Made by a program: the position numbers and the translations under genes
The notes under the pieces: generated by a model
What the model was told of the DNA's origin: nothing
The model's database searches: none
What the model saw: only the letters and a program-made list of their open reading frames with translations
Shown here: piece after piece, positions 49,723 through 58,134 of the stretch
Numbering within the stretch: the stretch's first letter is position 1
Layout: every line of letters begins with the position of its first letter
NCBI GenBank assembly: GCA_017307855.1
Contig: JAFKGD010000002.1
Coordinates: 248,001 to 312,000 of the forward strand
Direction: 5' to 3'
From: Burkholderiales bacterium
Lineage (GTDB): Bacteria > Pseudomonadota > Gammaproteobacteria > Burkholderiales > Burkholderiaceae_C
Length of the DNA: 64,000 nt

Positions 49723-50247
49723 TCAGCCCACGGCAGGCTCGTCGGGCAGTTCGTTGACGCGCACGGCGCCCTCGACCGCCGGGTGATGGCGCTGGAGCAG
49801 CGCGCAGGTCTCGTCGATGGCCTGCGCCAGTCCGTCTTCGAAACGGCCGCCAGCCAACGCACCGCCGAGCCGCGCCACCAGCGCATCCCACTGCGGCTGT
49901 GGCACATGCCGCGCCAGCCCCCGGTCGGCCACGATTTCGATGGCGTGCTCGGCCAGCAGGAGGTAGATCAGCACGCCGTTGTTGTGCTCGGTGTCCCACA
50001 CGCGCAGCTTGCCGAACAGGGTGACGGCGCGCTCGCGCGGCGTGGCATTGCGGCGCAGGTAGCTCCAGGGCAGGCCGGCCTCGATGCACAGGCGGATTTC
50101 GCCCGTGTGCAGCCGCTCGCTTGCGGCCACGCGCTGTGTGAGGCGATCGAGCATGTCGGCCGGCACGGTCTTGGTGGCATCGGGCTCCAGCCAGCGGTGG
50201 CGCAGCAAGCGCGCGAAAAAACCCGGCGTGTGCGACACCATCACCAT
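49723..50247 (-). CDS. TPM-domain protein (soluble or peripheral)
   Basis: The product is about 174 aa. A TPM (TLP18.3/Psb32/MOLO-1) domain without a signal peptide starts after residue 25 (LTQRVAASERLHTGEIRLCIEAGLP) and contains VLIYLLLAEHAIEIVADRGL. ATG 50247 overlaps the ygcG-like stop (ATGGTGATGG); ATG 50241 is an alternative. It pairs with the membrane TPM protein upstream; such pairs recur next to lemA. Confidence 0.82.
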   Translation of the reverse strand: MVMVSHTPGFFARLLRHRWLEPDATKTVPADMLDRLTQRVAASERLHTGEIRLCIEAGLPWSYLRRNATPRERAVTLFGKLRVWDTEHNNGVLIYLLLAEHAIEIVADRGLARHVPQPQWDALVARLGGALAGGRFEDGLAQAIDETCALLQRHHPAVEGAVRVNELPDEPAVG

Positions 50248-51194
50248 CCTCCCGAGGCGCCACCGCCGCCAAAGCTGCCACCGCCGCCCGACCGGAAGCC
50301 GCCGCCGCCGAAGCCGCCGCTGCGGCCGCGGCCGCCGCCACTCCATCCGCCGCCCGGACCACCCCAGCCACCGCCGCTCCAGCCACCCCTGCGCCCCACG
50401 GGCGCCGCGCCCGACAGCAGGGCGAACAACAATGCCACCACGCCTACGACACCGCCGGCCACGATGCTCGCAGTGAGAGCCCAGGCGATGGCGCCCGCGC
50501 CGCCGCCCGTGACCAGCGCACCGAGCTTGCGGCCGAGCATGGCGCGCAGCACACCGGCCGCCACCGGCACGGCGAACACGATGAAGACCAGCGCATGGCT
50601 GAGGTCGAAGCCGCTGCCCGAGCGGCCGCCTTCGGCCTGCGGTCGGGCCGGCCCGGGCAACGCCTCGCCGCGGATGAGCGCCATCAGCGCATCCGTGCCG
50701 GCCTGGAGGCCACCCGCGTAGTCGCCCGTGCGGAAGGCTGGCGTGATGCGCTCCTCGATGATGCGGCTGGCCGCCAGGTCGGGCACGGCGCCTTCCAGCG
50801 CCCGCGCCACCTCGATGCGCACGCGGCGATCCTCCTTGGCCACGATGAGCAGCACGCCGTCGCCCACGTCGCGGCGGCCGATCTTCCAGGTGTCGGCGAC
50901 GCGCCAGGCGTAGGCGGCGATGTCTTCCGGCTTCGTGGTGGGCACCATGAGCACCACCAGCTGCGAGCCCTTGTCGCGCTCGAATGCGGCCAGGCTGTCG
51001 TCCAGCGCCTGGCGCTGCCCGGCGGACAACGTACCGGTGGTGTCGATCACGCGCGCGGCAAGCTCCGGCACCGGCAGCACACCGCCCGCCGTCTGCGCCA
51101 GGACGGCCCCCGCGAGGCAGCAGGCCAGCGCCAGCCAGGCCATGCCTGCGCGCAGCGCGATCCGGAAAAGCCGGCTCATCGGACAGGCGGACAT
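50241..51194 (-). CDS. YgcG-like TPM-domain membrane protein
   Basis: The product is 317 aa (or 312 from ATG 51179). A signal peptide (ending VLAQTAG) is followed by a TPM domain (about 45-170, with VPTTKPEDIAAYAWRVADTW) and two or three membrane segments. The extreme Gly/Ser/Trp-rich tail (from about residue 270) ends GGASGGW. This architecture is the YgcG family, usually paired with lemA. Role unclear (membrane homeostasis or photosystem-like repair in plants). Confidence 0.88.
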   Translation of the reverse strand: MSACPMSRLFRIALRAGMAWLALACCLAGAVLAQTAGGVLPVPELAARVIDTTGTLSAGQRQALDDSLAAFERDKGSQLVVLMVPTTKPEDIAAYAWRVADTWKIGRRDVGDGVLLIVAKEDRRVRIEVARALEGAVPDLAASRIIEERITPAFRTGDYAGGLQAGTDALMALIRGEALPGPARPQAEGGRSGSGFDLSHALVFIVFAVPVAAGVLRAMLGRKLGALVTGGGAGAIAWALTASIVAGGVVGVVALLFALLSGAAPVGRRGGWSGGGWGGPGGGWSGGGRGRSGGFGGGGFRSGGGGSFGGGGASGGW

Positions 51195-51210
51195 GCGCGC
51201 GCGGCCCCGC

Positions 51211-51807
51211 TCAATTCTTCGTGCCGGTGCCGAAGTCCACCGTGGGTGGCGTGGAGATCTGGGCTTCGTTCTGCACCGTGAAGCTGGGCTTGGGCTCGTA
51301 GCTGAAGACCATGGCCGTGAGGTTGGAGGGAAAGCTTCGCGCCAGCACGTTGTATTGCTGCACGGCCTGGATGTACTGGTTGCGCGCGACGGTGATGCGG
51401 TTCTCGGTGCCTTCGAGCTGCACGCGCAGATCGCGGAAGCCCTGGTTGGCCTGCAGCGTGGGGTAGCGCTCCACCGTCACCATCAGGCGGCTGAGCGCGC
51501 TGGAGAGCTCGCCCTGCGCCTGCTGGAAGCGGTTGAATGCCTCGGGGTCGTTGAGCGTCTCGGGCGTCACCTGCATCGACGTAGCCTTCGCACGCGCCTC
51601 GACCACCCGTGTGAGCGTCTCCTGCTCGAAAGCGGCTTCGCCTTTGACGGTGGCGACGATGTTGGGGATGAGGTCGGCGCGGCGCTGGTACTGGTTGAGC
51701 ACTTCGGCCCAGGCCGATTTGGTCTGTTCGTCCAGGCGCTGGAAGTCGTTGTAGCCGCAGCCTGTGAGGGCAAATGCGGTGGCAAGGATGAGCAGCAGTC
51801 GCTTCAT
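51211..51807 (-). CDS. lemA: LemA-family lipoprotein
   Basis: This 198-aa LemA-family protein starts with a lipobox (LTGCGYND, Cys at residue 17). The conserved helical hairpin follows: QTKSAWAEVLNQYQRRADLIPNIVATVKG. It is the first gene of lemA-ygcG-TPM-DUF7661 (gap of 16 bp to ygcG). The function of LemA in bacteria is unknown; it often pairs with TPM proteins. Confidence 0.9.
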   Translation of the reverse strand: MKRLLLILATAFALTGCGYNDFQRLDEQTKSAWAEVLNQYQRRADLIPNIVATVKGEAAFEQETLTRVVEARAKATSMQVTPETLNDPEAFNRFQQAQGELSSALSRLMVTVERYPTLQANQGFRDLRVQLEGTENRITVARNQYIQAVQQYNVLARSFPSNLTAMVFSYEPKPSFTVQNEAQISTPPTVDFGTGTKN

Positions 51808-51900
51808 GGGGCGGTCCCTCGTTGGCAAGTCAGGCGGCGATGGTAGCGCGCGCACGGGGCCCCGGCTGACCTGCTCCGCAGCTCCGGGCGCGCCACCCGG

Positions 51901-53280
51901 CTAGGGCCACGACGCCGCGTGGCTGCCCGGCGGCATGGAGGGGCGCGGCCAGCCCGCCGGCGTGCGTGCCAGCCGTGCGCTGTGCCGCACGGCCGAAAGC
52001 CGGCCGAAGCCCGAGTCCACCGTATCGACAAACGGCGCGATGTCCGGCCGGGCCACGGCCAGGCCGCCGGGCACGCGGCCCAGGCCCCGCAGCCAGTGTC
52101 CGGTCTGGGCCAGCGACACCTGCACATGCCAGCTGCCGCCCTCGCGCTGCTGGTGCCACAGGGCAGCCGCCGCCCCGAAGGCCATGAGGTAACCCGTGGC
52201 TTCGTCGAGGATCTGCATGGGCAGCGCGCGCGGCTTCGCGTCGCCCGCCGCCTCGCCCTCGGCGTGATTGAAGCCCATGGCCGTCTGCACCAGCGAGTCG
52301 AAGCCACGCCGCGCCGCCCACGGCCCCTGCGTGCCGTAGGCGGTCAGCGACACGTACACGATGCCGGGCCGGCGCGCAGCCACGTCGTCCGGGCCGAAAC
52401 CCAGGGCCGCCAGGCCGCCGGGCCGGTAGCCCTGCGTGAACACGTGCGCGCCCTCCACCAGCCGCCACAGCGCCTCGATGCCTGCGCGCGTGCGCAGGTC
52501 CACGTGCGTGCTGAGCTTGCCGCGGCTGGTGTCGGCGATGGCGTCGATGTTGGGCAGATGGGGCGAATTGACCAGCAGCACGTCGGCCCCGTATGCCGCG
52601 AGTGCCCTGCCACCCACCGGGCCGGCCAGGATGCGCGTGAGATCGAGCACGCGCAGGCCGGCGAGCGGTCGCTGGTCCTGCTGCAGCGAAGGCAGCGCCA
52701 GCGGCGGCGCGTCGCCGATGCGCGTGAGGGTGAACAGCGGCTGCGCGGCGATGGCGCGGCCCTGTGGCGTGGCGTCCCACGCATCGAAGCTGCGCAGGGC
52801 GGTGGCGACGAGCTTGCGCTCGGCAGCGGCGCTCTCGAAGTCGATCGCGCGCCACGACTTCATGGCGCGCGCTGCGTCGTCCCGCGTGGCCGTGGCCGGA
52901 TCGAGCCCCAGCAGCCGCAGCGCGCCCTCGCGGTGATGCGCGAAGTTGGCGTGCACGCGCACGTGGCCGTCGCTGGTTTCATACAGACCCGAGAACGTAT
53001 CCCACAGATCGGGCGCCGTGCCGTCGATGGCAAACCAGCCCGTGCATTCGGCTGCGGCGTGCAGCGCATCGACAGCCACCGCCTGCCGGGGCTGGCCCCG
53101 CACGTGGCCGAGTTCGCTGGCGGCGAGCGCAGCCGCCGCAATGGTGGACTGTGCGGCCACGCCGATGGCGAAGGACGAGGGGAACACCGGATCGCCGCCC
53201 GACAGCTGCGCGCAGGCCAGTGCGTCCTGCGGCAGGGCCGCGTCGTTCCAGAGATGTTGCAGGGCAAGCGTGGCGTTCAT
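51901..53280 (-). CDS. CaiB/BaiF-family CoA transferase
   Basis: The product is 459 aa. It has the family III CoA-transferase pattern GLRVLDLTRILAGPVGGRALAAYGADVLLV near residue 200 and later GFDSLVQTAMGF. The N-terminal half shows a second, partial copy of the fold (LYETSDGHVRVHANFAHHRE), so this is the long two-domain type. The acyl-CoA substrate cannot be told. It is divergent from the methyltransferase gene. Confidence 0.85.
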   Translation of the reverse strand: MNATLALQHLWNDAALPQDALACAQLSGGDPVFPSSFAIGVAAQSTIAAAALAASELGHVRGQPRQAVAVDALHAAAECTGWFAIDGTAPDLWDTFSGLYETSDGHVRVHANFAHHREGALRLLGLDPATATRDDAARAMKSWRAIDFESAAAERKLVATALRSFDAWDATPQGRAIAAQPLFTLTRIGDAPPLALPSLQQDQRPLAGLRVLDLTRILAGPVGGRALAAYGADVLLVNSPHLPNIDAIADTSRGKLSTHVDLRTRAGIEALWRLVEGAHVFTQGYRPGGLAALGFGPDDVAARRPGIVYVSLTAYGTQGPWAARRGFDSLVQTAMGFNHAEGEAAGDAKPRALPMQILDEATGYLMAFGAAAALWHQQREGGSWHVQVSLAQTGHWLRGLGRVPGGLAVARPDIAPFVDTVDSGFGRLSAVRHSARLARTPAGWPRPSMPPGSHAASWP

Positions 53281-53363
53281 GGTGCGGCAGGTTCGAGCAT
53301 TGCGCGGGCCGCCGCATCGTACGCCCGCGGCAGGGCAGGCGCACGTGGCGCAGAATGCGCCGC

Positions 53364-53975
53364 ATGCAATCCGCCACCGCCGACAGCTTCGACGAAGCCT
53401 ACTACCAGCGCTATTACTTCGACAGGAAAACCCGCGTGCTCGATCCGCAGCATGCCGAGCGGCTGGGCGCTTTCGTTTGCGCCTACCTGCGCTACCTGCG
53501 CGTGCCGGTGGAGCGTGTGCTGGACATGGGCTGCGGCATCGGCGTGTGGCGCGACACGATGGCGCGGCAGTTCCCGGGCGCGAGTTACCAGGGCGTCGAG
53601 CTGAGCGACTACCTGTGCCGGCGCTACGGCTGGACCCAGGGCTCGGTGGTGGACTGGCACAGCGCCGACGGCCAGCCGTTCGACTTCGTGATCTGCCAGG
53701 GCGTGCTGCCCTACCTGTCGCCGCCCGACCTCAAAAGCGCGCTGGCCAACCTGGGCCGCCAGTGCCGCGGCGCGCTCTACCTGGAGGCGGTGTCACGCGA
53801 GGACTACGAGCGCGACATCGTCGACGAAGACCTGACCGATGCGCACATCTACCGCCACCGCGCAGCGCTCTACCGCCAGGGGCTGGCGCCTCACTTCATC
53901 GAGATGGGTGGCGGCCTGTGGCTCAGCCGCCAGGCCGAGGTGCCGGTGTTCGCGCTGGAGTGCGCGGGGGACTGA
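53364..53975 (+). CDS. Class I SAM-dependent methyltransferase
   Basis: The product is 203 aa (ATG 53364; ATG 53355 possible). Motif I VERVLDMGCGIGVWRD (about residues 49-64) is followed by VELSDY (motif II) and FVICQGVLPYLS (motif IV). It is a stand-alone methyltransferase with unknown substrate. The N-terminal EAYYQRYYFDRKTRV is typical of a small-molecule methyltransferase group. It ends 16 bp before the convergent scoB. Confidence 0.82.
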   Translation: MQSATADSFDEAYYQRYYFDRKTRVLDPQHAERLGAFVCAYLRYLRVPVERVLDMGCGIGVWRDTMARQFPGASYQGVELSDYLCRRYGWTQGSVVDWHSADGQPFDFVICQGVLPYLSPPDLKSALANLGRQCRGALYLEAVSREDYERDIVDEDLTDAHIYRHRAALYRQGLAPHFIEMGGGLWLSRQAEVPVFALECAGD

Positions 53976-53990
53976 GCCCCCGGCCCGCGA

Positions 53991-54629
53991 TCAGCGGATC
54001 AGCGTCACGCCCGTCTTGGCCTGCACGGCCTCGAAGGTGACGCCATCGGCCAGTTCGACCAGCTTCAGGCCTTCGGGTGTGACGTCCATCACGGCCAGAT
54101 CGGTGATGATGCGGTCGACCACGCCCACGCCGGTGAGCGGCAAGGTGCAGGCCGGCAGGATCTTCAGGTCTTCGGTGCCGTCCTTCTTCTTCGCAACGTG
54201 CTCCATCAGCACGATCACGCGCTTGACGCCGGCCACCAGGTCCATGGCGCCGCCCATACCCTTGACCATCTTGCCGGGGATCATCCAGTTGGCCAGGTCG
54301 CCCTTCTCGCTGACCTGCATGGCGCCGAGGATCGACAGGTTGATCTTGCCGCCGCGGATCATGGCGAAGCTCTGGTCGCTGCCGAAGATGGCCGAGCCGG
54401 GGATGGTGGTCACCGTCTGCTTGCCGGCGTTGATGAGGTCGGCATCGACCTCGTCTTCCGTCGGGAACGGGCCGATGCCCAGCATGCCGTTCTCGCTCTG
54501 CAGCCACACCTCCTTGTCGCCCGTGTGATTGGCCACCAGCGTGGGAATGCCGATGCCGAGGTTGACGTAGAAGCCGTCCTCGAGTTCCTGCGCCGCGCGT
54601 GCGGCCATTTGGTCCTGGGTCCACGGCAT
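53991..54629 (-). CDS. scoB: Succinyl-CoA:3-ketoacid CoA transferase subunit B
   Basis: This 212-aa type I CoA transferase beta subunit has the catalytic Glu in [13 protein letters not shown] (near residue 51) and the family [16 protein letters not shown] region. With ScoA it transfers CoA from succinyl-CoA to acetoacetate or similar 3-oxoacids. It starts 1 bp after scoA, with GGGAG in the scoA end. Confidence 0.93.
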   Translation of the reverse strand: MPWTQDQMAARAAQELEDGFYVNLGIGIPTLVANHTGDKEVWLQSENGMLGIGPFPTEDEVDADLINAGKQTVTTIPGSAIFGSDQSFAMIRGGKINLSILGAMQVSEKGDLANWMIPGKMVKGMGGAMDLVAGVKRVIVLMEHVAKKKDGTEDLKILPACTLPLTGVGVVDRIITDLAVMDVTPEGLKLVELADGVTFEAVQAKTGVTLIR

Positions 54630-54630
54630 G

Positions 54631-55338
54631 TCAGGCTCCCTTCTTTTCGGTCAAGGTGCGCTTCTCGATGCGCTTTTCGGGTGTGGCATTGAGCACGATG
54701 CGATGCACGTAGATGCCCGGCAGGTGGATGTCGTCGGGGGCCAGTTCGCCCACCTCGACTACCTTCTCCACTTCGACGATGCAGACCTTGCCGGCCGTCG
54801 CAGCCGCCGGGTTGAAGTTGCGTGCGGTGAGGTTGAAGCGCAGGTTGCCGGCCTTGTCGGCCACGTCGGCCTTGACCAGGGCCACGTCGGGCACCAGCGA
54901 GCGCTCCATCACGTAGGTCTCGCCGTCGAATTCGCGCAGTTCCTTGCCCTCGGCGATCACCGTGCCCACGCCGGTCTTGGTGAAGAAGGCCGGGATGCCG
55001 GCGCCGCCTGCGCGCAGCTTCTCGGCCAGCGTGCCCTGGGGCGTGAATTCGAGTTCGAGCTCGCCGGCCAGGAACTGGCGCTCGAACTCCTTGTTCTCGC
55101 CCACGTAGCTGGCGATCATCTTTTTTACCTGGCGCGTTTCCAGTAGCTTGCCGAGGCCGAAGCCGTCGACGCCCGCATTGTTGGAAATGCAGGTGAGGTT
55201 TTTCACGCCGCTGTCCTTGAGCGCTTCGATCAGCGCCTCGGGAATGCCGCAGAGGCCGAAGCCGCCCACCGCCAGCAGTTGGCCGTCCGCCACGACGCCG
55301 TCGAGCGCCGCCTTCGCGGAAGGAAAGAGTTTGTTCAT
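54631..55338 (-). CDS. scoA: Succinyl-CoA:3-ketoacid CoA transferase subunit A
   Basis: This 235-aa alpha subunit begins [20 protein letters not shown]; its [20 protein letters not shown] (about 24-43) is the family glycine loop. It is the first gene of scoAB, divergent from the PAS-LuxR regulator at 55461. The 122-bp gap contains an imperfect 22-bp dyad at 55384-55405. Confidence 0.93.
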   Translation of the reverse strand: MNKLFPSAKAALDGVVADGQLLAVGGFGLCGIPEALIEALKDSGVKNLTCISNNAGVDGFGLGKLLETRQVKKMIASYVGENKEFERQFLAGELELEFTPQGTLAEKLRAGGAGIPAFFTKTGVGTVIAEGKELREFDGETYVMERSLVPDVALVKADVADKAGNLRFNLTARNFNPAAATAGKVCIVEVEKVVEVGELAPDDIHLPGIYVHRIVLNATPEKRIEKRTLTEKKGA

Positions 55339-55383
55339 GTGGAAAGTCTCCTGGGAAAGAAGAGGGAGTCGCGCGGCTACGAT

Positions 55384-55405
55384 ACTACCTATCGGGATAC
55401 GTAGT
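55384..55405. promoter_or_regulatory. Imperfect 22-bp dyad in the scoA/PAS-LuxR divergent promoter
   Basis: ACTAC-C-TATC on the left mirrors GATA-C-GTAGT on the right around a GG centre, 9 of 11 base pairs matching. It lies midway between the two start codons (46 bp from scoA, 56 bp from the regulator). It is a plausible binding site of the PAS-LuxR protein. Confidence 0.55.
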
Positions 55406-55460
55406 TCTTCGTAAAGAGCATCCCTGAGACAACGGCCATCCGCACTGACAAGGGCATGCC

Positions 55461-56015
55461 ATGGAAATCGACTACCGCCTGGCCTTCGACCTGGCTCCCG
55501 TGGGCATGGTGCTCTCGCGCAACCGGGCCATTGTGGACTGCAACCAGCGCCTGTGCGAGATGTTCGGTGCCTCGCGCGAGCGGCTGGTGGGTCAGCTGTT
55601 CCTGGTGCTCTACCCCTCGGCCGACGAGTACGAACGCATCGGCCGGCGCATCGCGCCCATCATGAATGCGCGCGGCCACTATGCGGACGACCGCATCATG
55701 AAGCGCGTGGACGGCCGCTTCAAGGGCGAAACCTTCTGGTGCCACGTGACCGGCCGCGCGCTCGACCGCGACGCGCCTCATGCCGCCGGCATCTGGACCT
55801 TCGAAGACCTGAGTTCGCGCCGCAGCGTCAAGGCCGAACTCACCGGCCGAGAGCGCGAAGTGGCCGCGCACCTGATGGACGGCCTCACCTCCAAGGAAAT
55901 CGGCCGCGCCTTGGGCATCAGCCACCGCACGGTGGAGATCTACCGCGCGCGGCTGATGCGCAAGTACGGCGCGACTGGCGCGGCCGATCTGGCGCGCCGC
56001 CTCACGCTGGGCTGA
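55461..56015 (+). CDS. PAS-LuxR transcriptional regulator
   Basis: This 184-aa protein has an N-terminal PAS domain (about 1-115, LAFDLAPVGMVLSRNRAIVDCNQ) and a C-terminal LuxR/GerE HTH (about 125-180, LTGREREVAAHLMDGLTSKE, then IGRALGISHRTVEIYRARLM). It probably senses a ligand or redox state and controls the divergent scoAB operon. Its last 14 bp overlap the end of the convergent gene at 56002. Confidence 0.88.
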   Translation: MEIDYRLAFDLAPVGMVLSRNRAIVDCNQRLCEMFGASRERLVGQLFLVLYPSADEYERIGRRIAPIMNARGHYADDRIMKRVDGRFKGETFWCHVTGRALDRDAPHAAGIWTFEDLSSRRSVKAELTGREREVAAHLMDGLTSKEIGRALGISHRTVEIYRARLMRKYGATGAADLARRLTLG

Positions 56016-56742
56016 GGGCGCCGGGAGGCATGAGGTCCAGCCGCGGCGCGGGCCGCGTGGCTGCCGCCACGTCCGCGTGGTCCACGCGGCAGGCGAAGCG
56101 GTAGCGGCTGTGCCATACCCAGCCGGGGCGCCGGGATGGCGCCAGCGCGTCGAGCCGCCGCGTCACGCAGTCCGCCAGCGCATCGAGCGCCGCCGCGTCG
56201 GACGATTCGGCCAGGCACAGGAACTCTTCTCCGGCCGGCGCTTCGTCGTGGTTGGCAATGGCCTGCGCGCCCGCCGCCACCACCTGCTGGATGCGCACGC
56301 GGCTCATGCACGCTGGCGCGCCGTCGGCCAGCAGGCCTGCGGCAAACGCAGGCCAGTCCGGCGCGGCGCCTGGCGCACCCAGCCAGACCATGCGCACGGC
56401 GGCGAGCACCGCGCCCTGCACGCTGCCGGCCGAGGCCACCACGTTGCCGGTCTTGCGCAGGAAGTCGCGCATCGACAGCCGCATCGATGCGCTCCAGGGC
56501 GAGGGATGCGCGACCAGGTCCTGGTAGGCCGGGCTGTCCAGGCAGTCGAGCGACTCGAGTTCGTAGAGCGTGAAGTAGCGCGTCTGCCCCGGCGCTTCGC
56601 CCACGTATCGTGTGCCCGACACGAATCCCGGAACCCACACGCGCTCCGGCACATGCTCCAGCGTGTGCCAGCGGTCGTATTCCGCGATGCGCCGTTCTTC
56701 GACACCGTTCCACAGCGAGAGCAGCGCCGTGGGTGTGCTCAT
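56002..56742 (-). CDS. Conserved protein of unknown function (possible EthD-like dimeric barrel)
   Basis: The product is 246 aa. The first half has a pattern seen in EthD/DUF4286-type dimeric alpha-beta barrels (VEERRIAEYDRWHTLEHVPE; ARYFTLYELESLD-like). No clear catalytic motif, no signal. ATG 56742 overlaps the stop of the carboxymuconolactone decarboxylase-like gene (ATGA), so the two are co-translated and may act on the same substrate. Confidence 0.65.
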   Translation of the reverse strand: MSTPTALLSLWNGVEERRIAEYDRWHTLEHVPERVWVPGFVSGTRYVGEAPGQTRYFTLYELESLDCLDSPAYQDLVAHPSPWSASMRLSMRDFLRKTGNVVASAGSVQGAVLAAVRMVWLGAPGAAPDWPAFAAGLLADGAPACMSRVRIQQVVAAGAQAIANHDEAPAGEEFLCLAESSDAAALDALADCVTRRLDALAPSRRPGWVWHSRYRFACRVDHADVAAATRPAPRLDLMPPGALSPA

Positions 56743-57149
56743 GCACCTGCTCCGGCCTGCGGCGCGTCCACCACGGAGGCGGCCGTGCGGAAAGCTTCCA
56801 CCGCCGTCGGCACGCCGCAATAGATGCTGGCGTGCAGCAGCACCTCGCGGATCTCTTCGGGTGTGGCGCCGTTGTTGAGCGCGCCACGCACGTGGCCCTT
56901 GAGCTCATGCTGCTTGCCCAGCGCCGTGAGGAAGGCCACGGTGATCAGGCTGCGCGTCTTCAGATCCAGTCCGGGGCGCTGCCACACGTCGCCCCAGGCG
57001 TTGGCGGTGATGTAGTGCTGCATCGGCAGCGTGAAATCCGTGGCTGCGGCGAAGGCTGCATCGACGAAATCGTCCCCCATCACCTGACGGCGCGTGGCGA
57101 GGCCACGCTCGTAGTGCTTGGTGTGATCTGGCGGCGGCGGTGCGGTCAT
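56739..57149 (-). CDS. Carboxymuconolactone decarboxylase family protein
   Basis: The product is 136 aa, all helical, resembling 4-carboxymuconolactone decarboxylase PcaC: RRQVMGDDFVDAAFAAATDF near residue 20 and HVRGALNNGATPEEIREVLLHASIYCG near 85-111. It lacks the AhpD-type C-x2-C, so it is more likely a decarboxylase than a peroxidase. GAGGAG precedes the ATG 57149. Confidence 0.82.
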   Translation of the reverse strand: MTAPPPPDHTKHYERGLATRRQVMGDDFVDAAFAAATDFTLPMQHYITANAWGDVWQRPGLDLKTRSLITVAFLTALGKQHELKGHVRGALNNGATPEEIREVLLHASIYCGVPTAVEAFRTAASVVDAPQAGAGA

Positions 57150-57186
57150 GGTGGCTCCTCGAATGGAGCGCCGATCGTACCGGCCC

Positions 57187-57309
57187 TCAGCCGCCCCAGC
57201 CCTGCGCCACGTGGGACAGCATGATCGCCAGGCCCGAGCCCGAGATGGCAAAGCCGACGGAGCGCCGCATGGGCAGGCGGACGGCAAGGTTCAGGGTGCG
57301 ATGAATCAT
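57187..57309 (-). CDS. Possible 40-aa membrane peptide
   Basis: A short reading frame (MIHRTLNLAVRLPMRRSVGF onward) has AGGAG 6 nt before the ATG at 57309 and a hydrophobic C-terminal half (FAISGSGLAIMLSHVAQG). A basic N-terminus followed by a hydrophobic stretch could give a membrane peptide. It lies immediately downstream of a Fur-box-like dyad (57340-57352) on that strand. It may be real but could be chance. Confidence 0.4.
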   Translation of the reverse strand: MIHRTLNLAVRLPMRRSVGFAISGSGLAIMLSHVAQGWGG

Positions 57310-57339
57310 GGAATCTCCTGTTGGCTGGAAGTGGAGGAT

Positions 57340-57352
57340 GAGAATAATTCTC
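57340..57352. promoter_or_regulatory. Fur-box-like dyad GAGAAT-A-ATTCTC
   Basis: A perfect 6-bp inverted repeat around one base matches the core of Fur boxes (repeats of GATAAT-like hexamers). It lies between the 40-aa frame (minus strand) and the AhpD-like gene (plus strand, start 57411). A related site precedes the iron-binding protein at 58055-58071. Probably binds Fur. Confidence 0.6.
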
Positions 57353-57410
57353 GCCAAGCCTGGACCTTGCGCCAAGCCAATTCGTTTCATCCACCCGATA
57401 GGGATTCCAA

Positions 57411-57995
57411 ATGAGCCGCTACCCCCTGCCCGATCTGGACACGTTGCCCGATGACATCCGCGCCCGCATCGTGGAGGTGCAGGAAAGGTCGGGCTTCATT
57501 CCCAATGTGTTCCTCGCACTGGCGCGCCGGCCGGCCGAGTGGCGCGCGTTCTTCGCGTACCACGACGCATTGATGCTCAAGGAAGAAGGCTCATTGTCCA
57601 AGGGCGACCGCGAGATGATCGTCACGGCCACGAGTGCCACCAACCAGTGCCTGTACTGCGTGGTGGCTCACGGCGCATTGCTGCGCATCTACGAGAAGAA
57701 GCCCCTCGTCGCCGACCAGGTGGCGACCAACTGGCGCAAGGCCGACATCACACCGCGCCAGCGGGCGATGCTGGGCTTCGCGATGAAGGTGTGTCAGGCC
57801 GCGCACGAGGTGGACGACGCCGACTTCGAGGCGCTGCACGCCCATGGCTTCGACGACGAGGACATCTGGGACATCACGGCGATCACGGCCTTCTTCGGCC
57901 TGTCCAACCGCATGGCCAACGTGACGGGCATGGTGCCCAACCCCGAGTTCTACCTGCTGGGCCGCCTGCCACGAGAGAGAAAACCGTCTGCCTGA
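57411..57995 (+). CDS. Peroxidase-related AhpD-like (CMD family) protein
   Basis: The product is 194 aa. It carries the AhpD-type active site C-x2-C followed by His (CLYCVVAHGALL, near residues 80-91), with upstream Glu (REMIVTATSATNQ), typical of the uncharacterised peroxidase-related enzymes (TIGR01926 group). It likely reduces hydroperoxides with a thiol partner. A Fur-box-like dyad about 60-70 bp upstream suggests expression under iron limitation. Confidence 0.85.
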   Translation: MSRYPLPDLDTLPDDIRARIVEVQERSGFIPNVFLALARRPAEWRAFFAYHDALMLKEEGSLSKGDREMIVTATSATNQCLYCVVAHGALLRIYEKKPLVADQVATNWRKADITPRQRAMLGFAMKVCQAAHEVDDADFEALHAHGFDDEDIWDITAITAFFGLSNRMANVTGMVPNPEFYLLGRLPRERKPSA

Positions 57996-58054
57996 GCGCA
58001 TTCCCCTGAACGCCGGCTGACCGCGCGGCAAGGCACGGCAGGACGAGGGGTATT

Positions 58055-58071
58055 CATGAGAATGATTCGTG
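58055..58071. promoter_or_regulatory. Fur-box-like site upstream of the Fe(III)-binding protein
   Basis: CATGAGAATGATTCGTG contains the GAGAATGATTC core of Fur boxes with partial dyad symmetry. It lies 64 bp upstream of the ferric-binding protein gene, the classical target of Fur. Confidence 0.65.
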
Positions 58072-58134
58072 TTCTGAGGCTATGATGACCGCGAATTTTT
58101 CCATCCATACCCTTCATCGGAGAAACCCGACACC

